This document shows, piece after piece, positions 14,737-22,129 of a stretch of 45,160 nucleotides of DNA (the stretch's first letter is position 1; each line of letters starts with the position of its first letter). The notes under the pieces were generated by a model, which saw only the letters and a program-made list of their open reading frames with translations, did no database searches and had not been told where the DNA came from. The translations under genes and the position numbers were made by a program. The DNA comes from a virus: IMG/VR virus record IMGVR_UViG_3300013110_000446, positions 1 to 45,160 of that record; one strand, written 5' to 3'.

Positions 14737-14912
14737 TATAGTGCTCCAAAAAATATGTATTGATCCATAAATGCCCAAACTTCGTGTGGTAATTCGGCCC
14801 ATCTACAAAATTTAATGAATTTAAGATGCCAGAACGAATACCATTCTGCACTAATAAAACTGTATGCATAACCTAGTAAAAATCCTAGTAATAGTATAAC
14901 TGTTGTTTTCAT
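14736..14912 (-). CDS. 58-residue protein with N-terminal membrane/signal helix
   Basis: ATG at 14910-14912 overlaps the upstream stop as ATGA. The start MKTTVILLLGFLLGYAYSFI is a clear hydrophobic helix (signal anchor), followed by an aromatic-rich tail with several Trp residues. It probably sits in the inner membrane with the tail outside. Unknown function. Confidence 0.6.
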   Translation of the reverse strand: MKTTVILLLGFLLGYAYSFISAEWYSFWHLKFIKFCRWAELPHEVWAFMDQYIFFGAL

Positions 14913-15169
14913 ACAAGAGTTATATTTTTTTCAATGTTACGGATTTGCCATCGCTCCCAAACAATAGTACCAAATTCATCTTCATCGGTACCTATAAGAG
15001 CAAATGTTTTGAATACTTGAGCTGGACGATATCCGTCCATGGTGTGCAAGGTATGAGTAGCACCTTGATCTTCTGACCACTTGCAAGGTGCGCCTAAATT
15101 ACAGAAGTGCCTAAGTCCTACTTCTACCTCGTTAAAACTGACGTTGTGATTTTGAAGTTGTCTTAGCAT
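14909..15169 (-). CDS. hypothetical protein (86 aa)
   Basis: The first gene after the promoter at 15207-15235, with AGGAGATTC before its ATG. The 86-residue product has HFCNLGAPCKW (about 21-31), a Thr/His-rich turn (ATHTLHTMDGYRPAQVFKTF) and a beta-like end. Cys and His could bind metal. I do not recognise it. Confidence 0.68.
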   Translation of the reverse strand: MLRQLQNHNVSFNEVEVGLRHFCNLGAPCKWSEDQGATHTLHTMDGYRPAQVFKTFALIGTDEDEFGTIVWERWQIRNIEKNITLV

Positions 15170-15206
15170 GGAATCTCCTATGCAAGTGTTTAATTATTAT
15201 ACTAGT

Positions 15207-15235
15207 ATTATACTACCTAAGATACTAGAAGTCAA
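15207..15235 (-). promoter_or_regulatory. near-perfect sigma-70 promoter
   Basis: Minus-strand TTGACT (15230-15235) and TATAAT (15207-15212) with a 17-base spacer, 11 of 12 consensus bases. A second TATAAT lies a few bases downstream. It should drive the small-gene chain from 15169 leftward, in tandem with the promoter at 13594-13622. Confidence 0.87.
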
Positions 15236-15242
15236 CCTTTTT

Positions 15243-15824
15243 TTACCTAAATGGCTCTCCTGTTGCCCATGAAACTAAGGCATATCTAGTTCCAGTGAAT
15301 ACTGGTGTTGCCTCATGTAGTAAGTATGAAGGGAAGAATGTAGCCGAGTTGTATTTTTTATTAATGCAAAAAGGCTCGTGGCTTAAATGTAAAAGGGTGT
15401 CGCCTCCAGTATATTCATTTTCGTTTGATAGTTGCACAACCAATGATAATTTTCTATTAGTAGCATTACCACCTAAATCTAAATGTGCTTTATAAAAATT
15501 ATCTGCTTCATATTTTAATAAAAATACATCATAGATCATTGAAAGATTATAACAAAAATACCTGTTGTTAACATCTACAAATTTTCGCATTAATGTTTGG
15601 TACAAATAATTTGAATCATTATGTTGTTCAATAATAATATTTTTTGAATTTCGCACATCTGTTGCTTTAGGCTTTTTTGGATCTCCGACCCAGGCATATT
15701 CCCATTTTTCGGTATCCATAAGATGATTAATATATTCTAAACATGATGCATCAAAGAAATCATCTTGATTAAAAACATTGGGTTGGGCTATGTGAGGTGC
15801 AAGTAAGTTTGGAGGTATTAACAT
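15243..15824 (-). CDS. 2OG-Fe(II) oxygenase (prolyl 4-hydroxylase type)
   Basis: A 193-residue dioxygenase of the P4H/PiuC type. The iron triad is His114-x-Asp116 (KAHLDLG) and His170 (FFPSYLLHEATPV), and the 2OG-binding Arg is Arg180 (GTRYALVSW). YTGGDTLLH (138-146) is the usual GGxL core strand. The full double-stranded beta-helix appears intact, so activity is likely. Substrates could be a protein side chain or a small molecule. Its ATG overlaps the next oxygenase gene by 7 bases. It is one of six such enzymes in the window. Confidence 0.88.
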   Translation of the reverse strand: MLIPPNLLAPHIAQPNVFNQDDFFDASCLEYINHLMDTEKWEYAWVGDPKKPKATDVRNSKNIIIEQHNDSNYLYQTLMRKFVDVNNRYFCYNLSMIYDVFLLKYEADNFYKAHLDLGGNATNRKLSLVVQLSNENEYTGGDTLLHLSHEPFCINKKYNSATFFPSYLLHEATPVFTGTRYALVSWATGEPFR

Positions 15825-16483
15825 GGTATTATCCTTGCATTAACTGCTATAATATATCTATCAGATTTACCATAATATGGAATTGCCGCATGATCCAAGA
15901 AGCCAGGAAATACTATTATTTGTCCGTCTTTTGGAATAAAATCTATTAAATCATTTTGAATCCAATTTAATCCTATATCACCAACAGGAACAATGGTATT
16001 AAATGGTTTATAAAATCTCATACTACCATTTTTATAATCACATTCCGAAACATCTAAAAAATAGATAGCAGAAAAAGACGAATGTGCATGATTATGTAAA
16101 TCGTGATAACCTCCAGTTTTTGTTATATGATACCAACTTTCAGTAACTTCACATTTTTCATCTTGATAGTTAGTATTTTTGGTTAATGTTTTAGTGCCAG
16201 TTCGAGAACATAAAACTCTATATAACTCAACTATTATTGTTTCGAAATGTTTTTTTAAATTATTTAATACATCATTATTTGCTTCTTCAAAAAACTTTAA
16301 ATTAGGAGCAGATTCTGCTAGGTTATATTTTATATGAGGAGATACAAAATCCTTATCTTTTATTTTATTTTGTTTGTCATACTCTTTAATAAAAGTTACT
16401 AGTTGATCTTTATGTTGTTCGTGATCAGGATACACCGTATCTGCTAAAAAACAATCAGAAAAAATATTACCTATATTACTCAT
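15818..16483 (-). CDS. putative 2OG-Fe(II) oxygenase, marine-phage type
   Basis: A 221-residue protein with the pattern of phage oxygenases in which the first ligand lies in a His-rich loop: GGYHDLHNHAHSSFSAIYFL (124-143). These are followed by GQIIVFPGFLDHAAIP (187-202, distal His198) and Arg209. In this family an H-x-H or H-x(3)-H arrangement replaces the strict HxD. Start is the ATG at 16481-16483, 8 bases inside the upstream gene's end. The same family recurs at 32466-33122. Confidence 0.78.
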   Translation of the reverse strand: MSNIGNIFSDCFLADTVYPDHEQHKDQLVTFIKEYDKQNKIKDKDFVSPHIKYNLAESAPNLKFFEEANNDVLNNLKKHFETIIVELYRVLCSRTGTKTLTKNTNYQDEKCEVTESWYHITKTGGYHDLHNHAHSSFSAIYFLDVSECDYKNGSMRFYKPFNTIVPVGDIGLNWIQNDLIDFIPKDGQIIVFPGFLDHAAIPYYGKSDRYIIAVNARIIPC

Positions 16484-17177
16484 CAAATTCCCTATACATT
16501 ATATGCGAATCTTTTCTAAGATTAACTGCTTGATCATAATATTCTTTACTTGCTTGCATAGAAGGATCGCCTAGTCGAAGTTCTACTGTTTTTTCTTTTC
16601 GTTCTACAGGTATAATACACATTAACGGATCTCCTGCTTTTAATGTTATATAACTAAACTCAGTAAGAGGTTTTGTTCGTTTTAGAAACAAAGGAAATAT
16701 TAAATCATGATGATAATTTGTGTTTAATGCACCAGGTATAACTTCATAATCTTTGTCATATTGGAACCACATTGGAGTTTGTATAACAGCATATTTTTTT
16801 TGAGTTTTACATTGCCAAGGACAATGTAATTTTAATATGCTATGAAAAAAGTTATCTGGCAGATGGGGTCGAACAGTCGCAACTTCTGGATAATGCCATG
16901 AACAAAATTCTTTAGTAACATTTGAATTAAGGGTAACTTCTTGGTCTTCCCAGCGTTCTGCCGGACCAAGTGCAATTTGTAAATCAAACCACATTGGTAC
17001 AACATAGCCATGTTTATATAAATCTTGAAACCCCGGACATCTAGCAGGCGGCGGATGTTTAATGTACTCGTGTTTGTAGTTTACCGCCGACTGTATAGGA
17101 TATCTATCATAAATGTATTTCCATTTAGGATCTATATTAAAAATAACATCTTTTTCTTTTTTTAAAAAATTAAACAT
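16476..17177 (-). CDS. hypothetical protein, paralogue of 19012-19812 product
   Basis: A 233-residue protein sharing a chain of motifs with the product of 19012-19812: CPGFQDLYKHGYVVPMW here against CPGIFDHMRAGYILPMW there, then a (C/T)PW motif, IPGAL/VPGII and GDPLMCIIPV/GQPLMQIIPF. It is beta-rich with many Pro and Trp. There is no signal peptide or membrane helix. Start is the ATG at 17175-17177, since upstream in-frame codons are only TTG. It sits among 2OG oxygenases and a GT9-like gene, so a role in the same modification is plausible. I cannot name the family. Confidence 0.75.
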   Translation of the reverse strand: MFNFLKKEKDVIFNIDPKWKYIYDRYPIQSAVNYKHEYIKHPPPARCPGFQDLYKHGYVVPMWFDLQIALGPAERWEDQEVTLNSNVTKEFCSWHYPEVATVRPHLPDNFFHSILKLHCPWQCKTQKKYAVIQTPMWFQYDKDYEVIPGALNTNYHHDLIFPLFLKRTKPLTEFSYITLKAGDPLMCIIPVERKEKTVELRLGDPSMQASKEYYDQAVNLRKDSHIMYREFDE

Positions 17178-17964
17178 TAGGTCCAATTCCTTGTTTTACA
17201 TTCATACATTTAAATAATAATGTTGTACGTAATCCTGGAAAGAACTTATTTGGTTGCATACCTGTCCTAGGTATCATAGAACTAAAAAATAAAAATCGTC
17301 CTGGTTTTGGATACACAGATTTAATAATTTCTGGCTCACTATCTTTTAATGTATCTACACCTTTATAAAATACTGTTGCTCCGTCCCATTCTGGTTTCCA
17401 CATAGGATTAACATAGTATAATACATTCCAAATATGTCCATCTTTATCGTCTGCATGGGGCAAGCCAAATCTACTTTCTGTGATACCATGAGCAGAACAA
17501 TCCAAAATATCTAATTCCATGTCGACAAATTCTTCTGCTAGTTTAACCCGAATTGCTTTCCATAAATCATGTACTCTAAAATTATTTTGTTGCCACGAAT
17601 ACAATAGATCGCCATTAAAAGACATTTCCCAATGTTGATCTAAAAATTTTACTCCATATTCTTTAGAATCATATTTTTTATCAGATAAATTATACGACCA
17701 TTCCTCATATCTATGATTTCCGATATGACCATATTGCCAACCAGGTGCAGTAATTATTTTTGTTAATTCTTCTTGTATTTCTTTATCGATCAAATCATCA
17801 TATTGATATATATGTTCATACCACATTTTACCGGATTGATCTTGTTCGCCTATATAACGATCTTTTCCATCTACCTTCCATTTTTTTGGCATAGTTGTGT
17901 ATTCTTTTTCTTCAATCGTGTATTCTGGCAATGTTTCTTTTAACTGTTTCTTTTTATCTTCCAT
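17170..17964 (-). CDS. 2OG-Fe(II) oxygenase-like protein lacking the usual distal His
   Basis: A 264-residue protein with the double-stranded beta-helix pattern. It carries LPHADDKDGHIWNVLYYVNP (168-187), with His170-x-Asp172 as iron ligands, DGATVFY (194-200), and PKPGRFLFFSSMIPRTGMQP (219-238). The C-terminal Arg246 is in GLRTTLLF. The position where the second iron His normally lies (FSSxxxHxGxxP) is Arg233. It may be an inactive or halogenase-like or otherwise altered enzyme. The N-terminal 60 residues are an extra charged region. Confidence 0.78.
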   Translation of the reverse strand: MEDKKKQLKETLPEYTIEEKEYTTMPKKWKVDGKDRYIGEQDQSGKMWYEHIYQYDDLIDKEIQEELTKIITAPGWQYGHIGNHRYEEWSYNLSDKKYDSKEYGVKFLDQHWEMSFNGDLLYSWQQNNFRVHDLWKAIRVKLAEEFVDMELDILDCSAHGITESRFGLPHADDKDGHIWNVLYYVNPMWKPEWDGATVFYKGVDTLKDSEPEIIKSVYPKPGRFLFFSSMIPRTGMQPNKFFPGLRTTLLFKCMNVKQGIGPNV

Positions 17965-17975
17965 TTTATTTCCTT

Positions 17976-19019
17976 TTAAAGAACTTTATCTAATTGTGGT
18001 TTAAAATTTTCAAACGTCATGTGTTCTTCAACACATTTATAATCATCGTATAAACATTGCATCATTATATTAACTGTTCTAGCATGAATAGTATTTTCTA
18101 TACAAAATCTACATTTTAATGTTTCATCAGGCATTACAGGATATGCTTCCCATCCTAATTCATTATGTCTATATGGCATTCGCATTTCTGGTGTCCATCC
18201 GTTAATACCAATAATCATTGGAGTGTCGGTCATTCCGCAAAATTGCATTAATCCACCTTCGGGCCCAATATAACAATGTGATTTGTCTAATATTGCAATT
18301 GCTTCATCTAATGTTGTTTTATGTATCAAGTCGATACATCCTGTTAAATCTAATTCCTCATGAAATCGTGGTCCTATTGACATTTTTTTGTCGCCTATTT
18401 GCAAATTAAAAAAATATTTTCCTCCTAATATTACTACTTCATACCCTTTATTTTTACAATATGTTATTATGTCATTTATTGTATGAGCTGGTAATTGGCA
18501 AATAGTTTTAGTAGTACCTGGTCCTATTGTAACAAATTTTTTAGGTAAATTAAATCTAGATAAATCTATTTGTTCTACAGGAAATTTAGGATAATTTCGT
18601 TCTTCCATAGGTACATTTATTCTACCATCTATTAAATGAAAGTAATGATCAACTGGATGACATTGATGCGGAGCATGAATAGTCATTGAAGTATTGTAAG
18701 ATATTACTTGTTGGGCCATCGAACCTATAAAAATAGGATCTGTTTCTAATTTTTCTGCATTTGAATCATAAAAAGGATAAAGATTATTTTCATCTATAAA
18801 ATATTTTAATATCGGAAGATGATGCTCGTGGCATTTTAAAAATAAATCTTGGTATCTATTTTTAATACTTAATATTACTGGTAAAGTAGTTACCGACATA
18901 CCTATACCTATTTGTTCCATTTGAAGTACAATAGGCGGTCTATGAAAATAAGATGGTGGATCTTCTCTTAACTTTTCCTCACTATAATCACGGGTTCCTG
19001 TTGATAACTTTTTAGACAT
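17976..19019 (-). CDS. GT9-like glycosyltransferase
   Basis: A 347-residue protein, close to normal GT9 length. Motifs: VTIGPGTTKTICQLP (163-177), where heptosyltransferases have a phosphate-binding PGxxxxxKxWP, GYEVVILGG (192-200), and CYIGPEGGLMQFCGMTDTPM (249-268), the nucleotide-sugar site. A Cys-rich tail (CRFCIENTIHARTVNIMMQC) is unusual. It overlaps the upstream gene by 8 bases. It probably transfers a sugar in a phage-specific modification. The acceptor is unknown. Confidence 0.75.
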   Translation of the reverse strand: MSKKLSTGTRDYSEEKLREDPPSYFHRPPIVLQMEQIGIGMSVTTLPVILSIKNRYQDLFLKCHEHHLPILKYFIDENNLYPFYDSNAEKLETDPIFIGSMAQQVISYNTSMTIHAPHQCHPVDHYFHLIDGRINVPMEERNYPKFPVEQIDLSRFNLPKKFVTIGPGTTKTICQLPAHTINDIITYCKNKGYEVVILGGKYFFNLQIGDKKMSIGPRFHEELDLTGCIDLIHKTTLDEAIAILDKSHCYIGPEGGLMQFCGMTDTPMIIGINGWTPEMRMPYRHNELGWEAYPVMPDETLKCRFCIENTIHARTVNIMMQCLYDDYKCVEEHMTFENFKPQLDKVL

Positions 19020-19812
19020 TGTATTTTTTTGGAATTCTATTATTTTGTAATTTTTTTATAGGATCTTGTGCAAAATCTTCTATTTTAGTTCTATGTTTTA
19101 TATTTAATATTTCTAATTCCTGTTCGCCTTCAATTTCTATTGGTACATTATTTTCAAATTCATAGTCTGTTCGTACAAAAGGAATTATTTGCATCAAAGG
19201 TTGGCCTTGATTTAATTTAATTGTTACATTTGGTTTATTCAATTTAATAAAACAATTAACTTCTTTGTTTGGCAAATGATCAATGTCTGCATCAATGATG
19301 CCTGGTACAACTGTAAAATCACTATTAATATGATAAAATGGGGTTGTATAAAATAAACTAACACCTTTAGGTACATTAGCATACCAAGGCGTATTTAATT
19401 TTATTAAATTGGAACAGCCATCTTCTAAAAACGGTACGCCTTTAGCTTGTTGATAGTCGTGCATTTCCACAGGTTTACTTATAGTATTATTAATTATATC
19501 TGGTAACATAGAATCCCATCCTCGATTACTTTCACTCCTGCCATCGTCATGAAATCTAAAACACATATCGGTCCACATAGGCAGAATATACCCCGCTCTC
19601 ATATGATCAAAGATACCTGGACACCCTTTTGCTGTTGGTTGAGGAGGCGCTTCAGGTTCATGTTGATACATTTTATCTAAATGAGTATGCCAACTAGGTT
19701 TAAAATCTACTGCTGGTCTAATAGGCCATGCATGAGCTAACAATTTATATATTTTTTGCTCATCTACAGTAGTACCTCTACTAGGATAAAATTCTATTTT
19801 ATGTGTTTCCAT
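19012..19812 (-). CDS. hypothetical protein, paralogue of 16476-17177 product
   Basis: A 266-residue protein with the motif series described for its paralogue: CPGIFDHMRAGYILPMWTD (about 82-100), LNTPWYANVPKGVSLFYTTP (about 145-164), VVPGIIDADID and GQPLMQIIPF. It is predicted soluble and beta-rich. The gene begins just downstream of tRNA-Arg. The two copies are separated by an oxygenase and a glycosyltransferase gene, so they duplicated long ago or were gathered for a shared pathway. The function is unknown. Confidence 0.75.
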   Translation of the reverse strand: METHKIEFYPSRGTTVDEQKIYKLLAHAWPIRPAVDFKPSWHTHLDKMYQHEPEAPPQPTAKGCPGIFDHMRAGYILPMWTDMCFRFHDDGRSESNRGWDSMLPDIINNTISKPVEMHDYQQAKGVPFLEDGCSNLIKLNTPWYANVPKGVSLFYTTPFYHINSDFTVVPGIIDADIDHLPNKEVNCFIKLNKPNVTIKLNQGQPLMQIIPFVRTDYEFENNVPIEIEGEQELEILNIKHRTKIEDFAQDPIKKLQNNRIPKKYNV

Positions 19813-19822
19813 ATTTTCCTTG

Positions 19823-19897
19823 TGGTACCCCGACTAGGAATCGAACCTAGATCAATGGCTTAGAAGGCCATTGCTCTATCCATTGAGCTACCGGGGC
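19823..19897 (-). tRNA. tRNA-Arg (anticodon TCT), CCA encoded
   Basis: Acceptor GCCCCGG/TCGGGGT (two G-T pairs), anticodon stem ATGGC/GCCAT with loop CTTCTAA giving TCT, and T-arm CTAGG TTCGATT CCTAG. Discriminator A plus CCA is encoded. It reads AGA, a frequent Arg codon in these AT-rich genes. Its first bases overlap the 3' end of the upstream oxygenase gene. Confidence 0.94.
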
Positions 19898-20442
19898 AAT
19901 ACGTATTCCATATCCGCCGCTACAATAAACCTATTATCGTAACTTTGTAATATGCCTGGCCTATGCCAATAATAACTATCGTAAACTACCCACTTGCCTA
20001 TACATGGTTCGACCCATGTTCGTTTCTTTTTACCTACACCATTTGGTGCAAATTCTGTTCCTGCCTTTTTAAAGTCATCTACATCTTCTGGTATATGTAC
20101 ATAATATATACCACTTAATAACTTATGCTCTCGTTTATGATCATGATTATGCCAAAGATTTTTTCTGTCTTCTGGATATTCTAACGATGTCATGTAACTC
20201 CAAGATTGAACTTTACTTATTTGTGCTTCTTTTTCTAAATAGAAAAAACATGCACTATAAAAGCTCATTCTAAGTTTTAACCAATGTATTCCTGGTAATG
20301 TAAAGACATCAAAATTTGTTTGGTAACGTGGACTATTGGTATAATATTTTCCTTCATTAATAGATGCTTTGACATCTTTGCATATGTTTTTGCGATCTTT
20401 TTCGGTGATTAAACTTGTATAATCAAATACTTTATATTTCAT
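19888..20442 (-). CDS. 2OG-Fe(II) oxygenase, marine-phage type
   Basis: A 184-residue protein. The His-rich loop NLWHNHDHKREHKLLSGIYY (95-114) carries the first iron ligands, followed by GTEF (128-131), GKWVVYDSYYWHRPG (149-163, distal His160) and Arg171. The last codons and the TAG stop (19888-19890) lie inside the tRNA-Arg gene. Its ATG overlaps the upstream gene's stop by 4 bases. Confidence 0.8.
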   Translation of the reverse strand: MKYKVFDYTSLITEKDRKNICKDVKASINEGKYYTNSPRYQTNFDVFTLPGIHWLKLRMSFYSACFFYLEKEAQISKVQSWSYMTSLEYPEDRKNLWHNHDHKREHKLLSGIYYVHIPEDVDDFKKAGTEFAPNGVGKKKRTWVEPCIGKWVVYDSYYWHRPGILQSYDNRFIVAADMEYVLPR

Positions 20443-20717
20443 ATTAATATTTTAAATTGTGCCGCATCTTTATAATCCCTAAACCGTACATTAAAATACC
20501 CTAAAAGATTACGAGAATATGACCATCGCTTTTCAGCAGGACCATATTCTTTAGTCATAAATTTTACAAAATTCTTAAAAAATCGTTTTTCGTTATCTGG
20601 CCATTGTTTTAAGAGAGTAAAAGAATGGGTAAATTTAACTTCACCCAAATTTTGATATATAATTACATCAAATTTTACGAAGGCATTTGAAAAAGTGCTT
20701 TTACCCATGGAGGACAT
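20439..20717 (-). CDS. hypothetical protein (92 aa)
   Basis: An aromatic- and Lys-rich soluble protein of about 92 residues (LLKQWPDNEKRFFKNFVKFM in the middle, LLGYFNVRFRDYKDAAQFKI at the end). The start is uncertain: ATG at 20715-20717 or 9 bases downstream (20706-20708). Both lie inside the phosphoribosyltransferase gene, so overlap is 34-43 bases. Unknown family. Confidence 0.62.
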   Translation of the reverse strand: MSSMGKSTFSNAFVKFDVIIYQNLGEVKFTHSFTLLKQWPDNEKRFFKNFVKFMTKEYGPAEKRWSYSRNLLGYFNVRFRDYKDAAQFKILI

Positions 20718-21055
20718 TGTGTTCTCGCAAATACTACCCAACCAATTGCAGTAAAAGGTCTACGATTGCGTTGGTATTGTGATAAAAAATATTCCATAGA
20801 TCCGCCTGTCGTTAACACATCATCGACTATACAAATCGGATCTCCTTCTTTGCCTGTTGCATGTTCATTAAGTAAATCACCTAATTTAACACCACCTCTA
20901 GGAATACCTACTGCCTCTCTAAACGGTGGTGTTATTTCCATTATCATTTTTTTAATGGTAAACCAGTCTTGCTCACTTAAGGCATCCATTTCTATTTTCC
21001 AAGTTAAATTTAACCCGGAATGTGATTTAAAATTTACTGATTGAAATAAATCCAT
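20675..21055 (-). CDS. type I phosphoribosyltransferase
   Basis: A 126-residue protein with the PRPP-binding signature CIVDDVLTTGGSM (75-87) and an upstream GIPRGG (50-55) that resembles the PPi loop. It is shorter than orotate PRTase (about 210) and most like compact PRTase-domain proteins. Possible roles are base salvage or an amidophosphoribosyl or competence-type function. Given the PRPP-centred gene content of this genome, nucleobase salvage is plausible but the substrate is not readable. Its ATG overlaps the upstream stop by one base (TAATG). Confidence 0.82.
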   Translation of the reverse strand: MDLFQSVNFKSHSGLNLTWKIEMDALSEQDWFTIKKMIMEITPPFREAVGIPRGGVKLGDLLNEHATGKEGDPICIVDDVLTTGGSMEYFLSQYQRNRRPFTAIGWVVFARTQCPPWVKALFQMPS

Positions 21056-21231
21056 TACATTGAATTTTTCTTTTCTTGAATCTCAGCTCGTCGATGCTTT
21101 GATAATTTACCAATTTCGCCCAATGCCTTGCGGGCTCTAGTGGCCGCGGCTTTTACACCTTTGTCTTCCCACTTTTCATGTTCTGCTATATAAGCATTAA
21201 AATTTTCTACTATTTGTTCATGTATTGACAT
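21055..21231 (-). CDS. Hc1/histone H1-like small basic protein
   Basis: A 58-residue protein, ATG at 21229-21231 after an AGGAGAAA ribosome site. An acidic helical start (MSIHEQIVENFNAYIAEHEK) is followed by KAAATRARKALGEIGKLSKH (about 27-46) and a Lys-rich end. That core resembles the chlamydial Hc1-type DNA-binding helix (KAAxxRxRKxxxxLxKLxKxxR). It is likely a nucleoid-type DNA-binding protein. The size is small but typical of the bacterial and phage versions. Confidence 0.66.
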   Translation of the reverse strand: MSIHEQIVENFNAYIAEHEKWEDKGVKAAATRARKALGEIGKLSKHRRAEIQEKKNSM

Positions 21232-21239
21232 ATTTTCTC

Positions 21240-21641
21240 CTAATTATCATAGTTTGTTTGGTCTGAATAACCTTTTTTATCTCTATCTACTTTATGAACA
21301 CCAGGTAAGTAAAGTTCGTCTACTTCCATGGCTTCTCCTTTTATATCATCACGTTGACCTTGATCCCAGCCCATATCGCGAGCTGATTTATCAAGAGTTG
21401 TATCTTCAAACGTTTTATTACCTTGTCCCCAAGGATTATGATAACTATCTTTTTCCCATCCTGGTCCTGCAAAATGAAACGATGTTTTATTTGCTGATAG
21501 TTTTTCTAGCTCTCCGTCACAACTATAGGGTATAGGACCATCTGCGACGGCTCTACATTCAGTTAGTGGTGGGTCAGAGAACTTTTGAATTTCTTCAAAT
21601 TTATTGTTGCATTTTTTACAGCGATAAACGTATATTGGCAT
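21240..21641 (-). CDS. FmdB-like zinc-ribbon protein
   Basis: A 133-residue protein beginning MPIYVYRCKKCNNKFEEIQK. This is the FmdB-type regulatory zinc ribbon with Cys8, Cys11, and later Cys29 and Cys41. After ELEKLSANKTSFHFAGPGW (about 44-62) comes a hydrophilic tail. FmdB-like proteins are short putative regulators and this version is common in marine phages. It lies 1 base from the holin gene stop. Confidence 0.78.
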   Translation of the reverse strand: MPIYVYRCKKCNNKFEEIQKFSDPPLTECRAVADGPIPYSCDGELEKLSANKTSFHFAGPGWEKDSYHNPWGQGNKTFEDTTLDKSARDMGWDQGQRDDIKGEAMEVDELYLPGVHKVDRDKKGYSDQTNYDN

Positions 21642-21642
21642 A

Positions 21643-22107
21643 TTATTTGTTAAGTTGCTTTATTTTAGGCATTGCCCTAGATCCAAACCAAAAACTAATG
21701 ATAGCGGCAAATAATGCTTCTGTTTGATCATCCCATACAACTTCAAGAGTTGCATTTAGATCGCTTCCATTTTTAATGGCTTGATATACTAAAGTAACTT
21801 TAACTCCGATAAATGTTAAAAAGAATACATAAGTTATAAACGGTCTTACAAATGCTCGTAATGCATTTATAAATCCCGGTTGACTTCCTAATGCGGCGTC
21901 ATGTGCTAACAACATTTTTTGTTCTTCAAAGTCTTTCTTTGCATCGAACAATTTTATGTCTAAATCAACACCTTCTTTTTTTGCTTGTAATTGAAGTTTA
22001 AATTCTTCTGTTTTTTGTTTTTTTTCTTCTTTGTCTTTAAAATAGTCTATTACGCTAGGAACTGCTGATCCAGCAAAGCCTAATAAACTTCCTAATACTG
22101 TAAGCAT
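21643..22107 (-). CDS. three-TM holin (gene-transfer-agent holin type)
   Basis: A 154-residue protein matching the 3TM holin pattern. An N-terminal glycine-rich helix (LTVLGSLLGFAGSAVPSVID) is followed by a long charged coiled segment (about 24-70), then FVRPFITYVFFLTFIGVKVT (about 87-106) and FAAIISFWFGSRAM (about 133-146) as membrane helices. The FWFGSR signature near the end is typical. It would permeabilise the inner membrane at lysis. A full TATAAATA box stands about 30 bases upstream, which fits late expression. Confidence 0.83.
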   Translation of the reverse strand: MLTVLGSLLGFAGSAVPSVIDYFKDKEEKKQKTEEFKLQLQAKKEGVDLDIKLFDAKKDFEEQKMLLAHDAALGSQPGFINALRAFVRPFITYVFFLTFIGVKVTLVYQAIKNGSDLNATLEVVWDDQTEALFAAIISFWFGSRAMPKIKQLNK

Positions 22108-22129
22108 GTTAACCTTTATAATTACTCTG

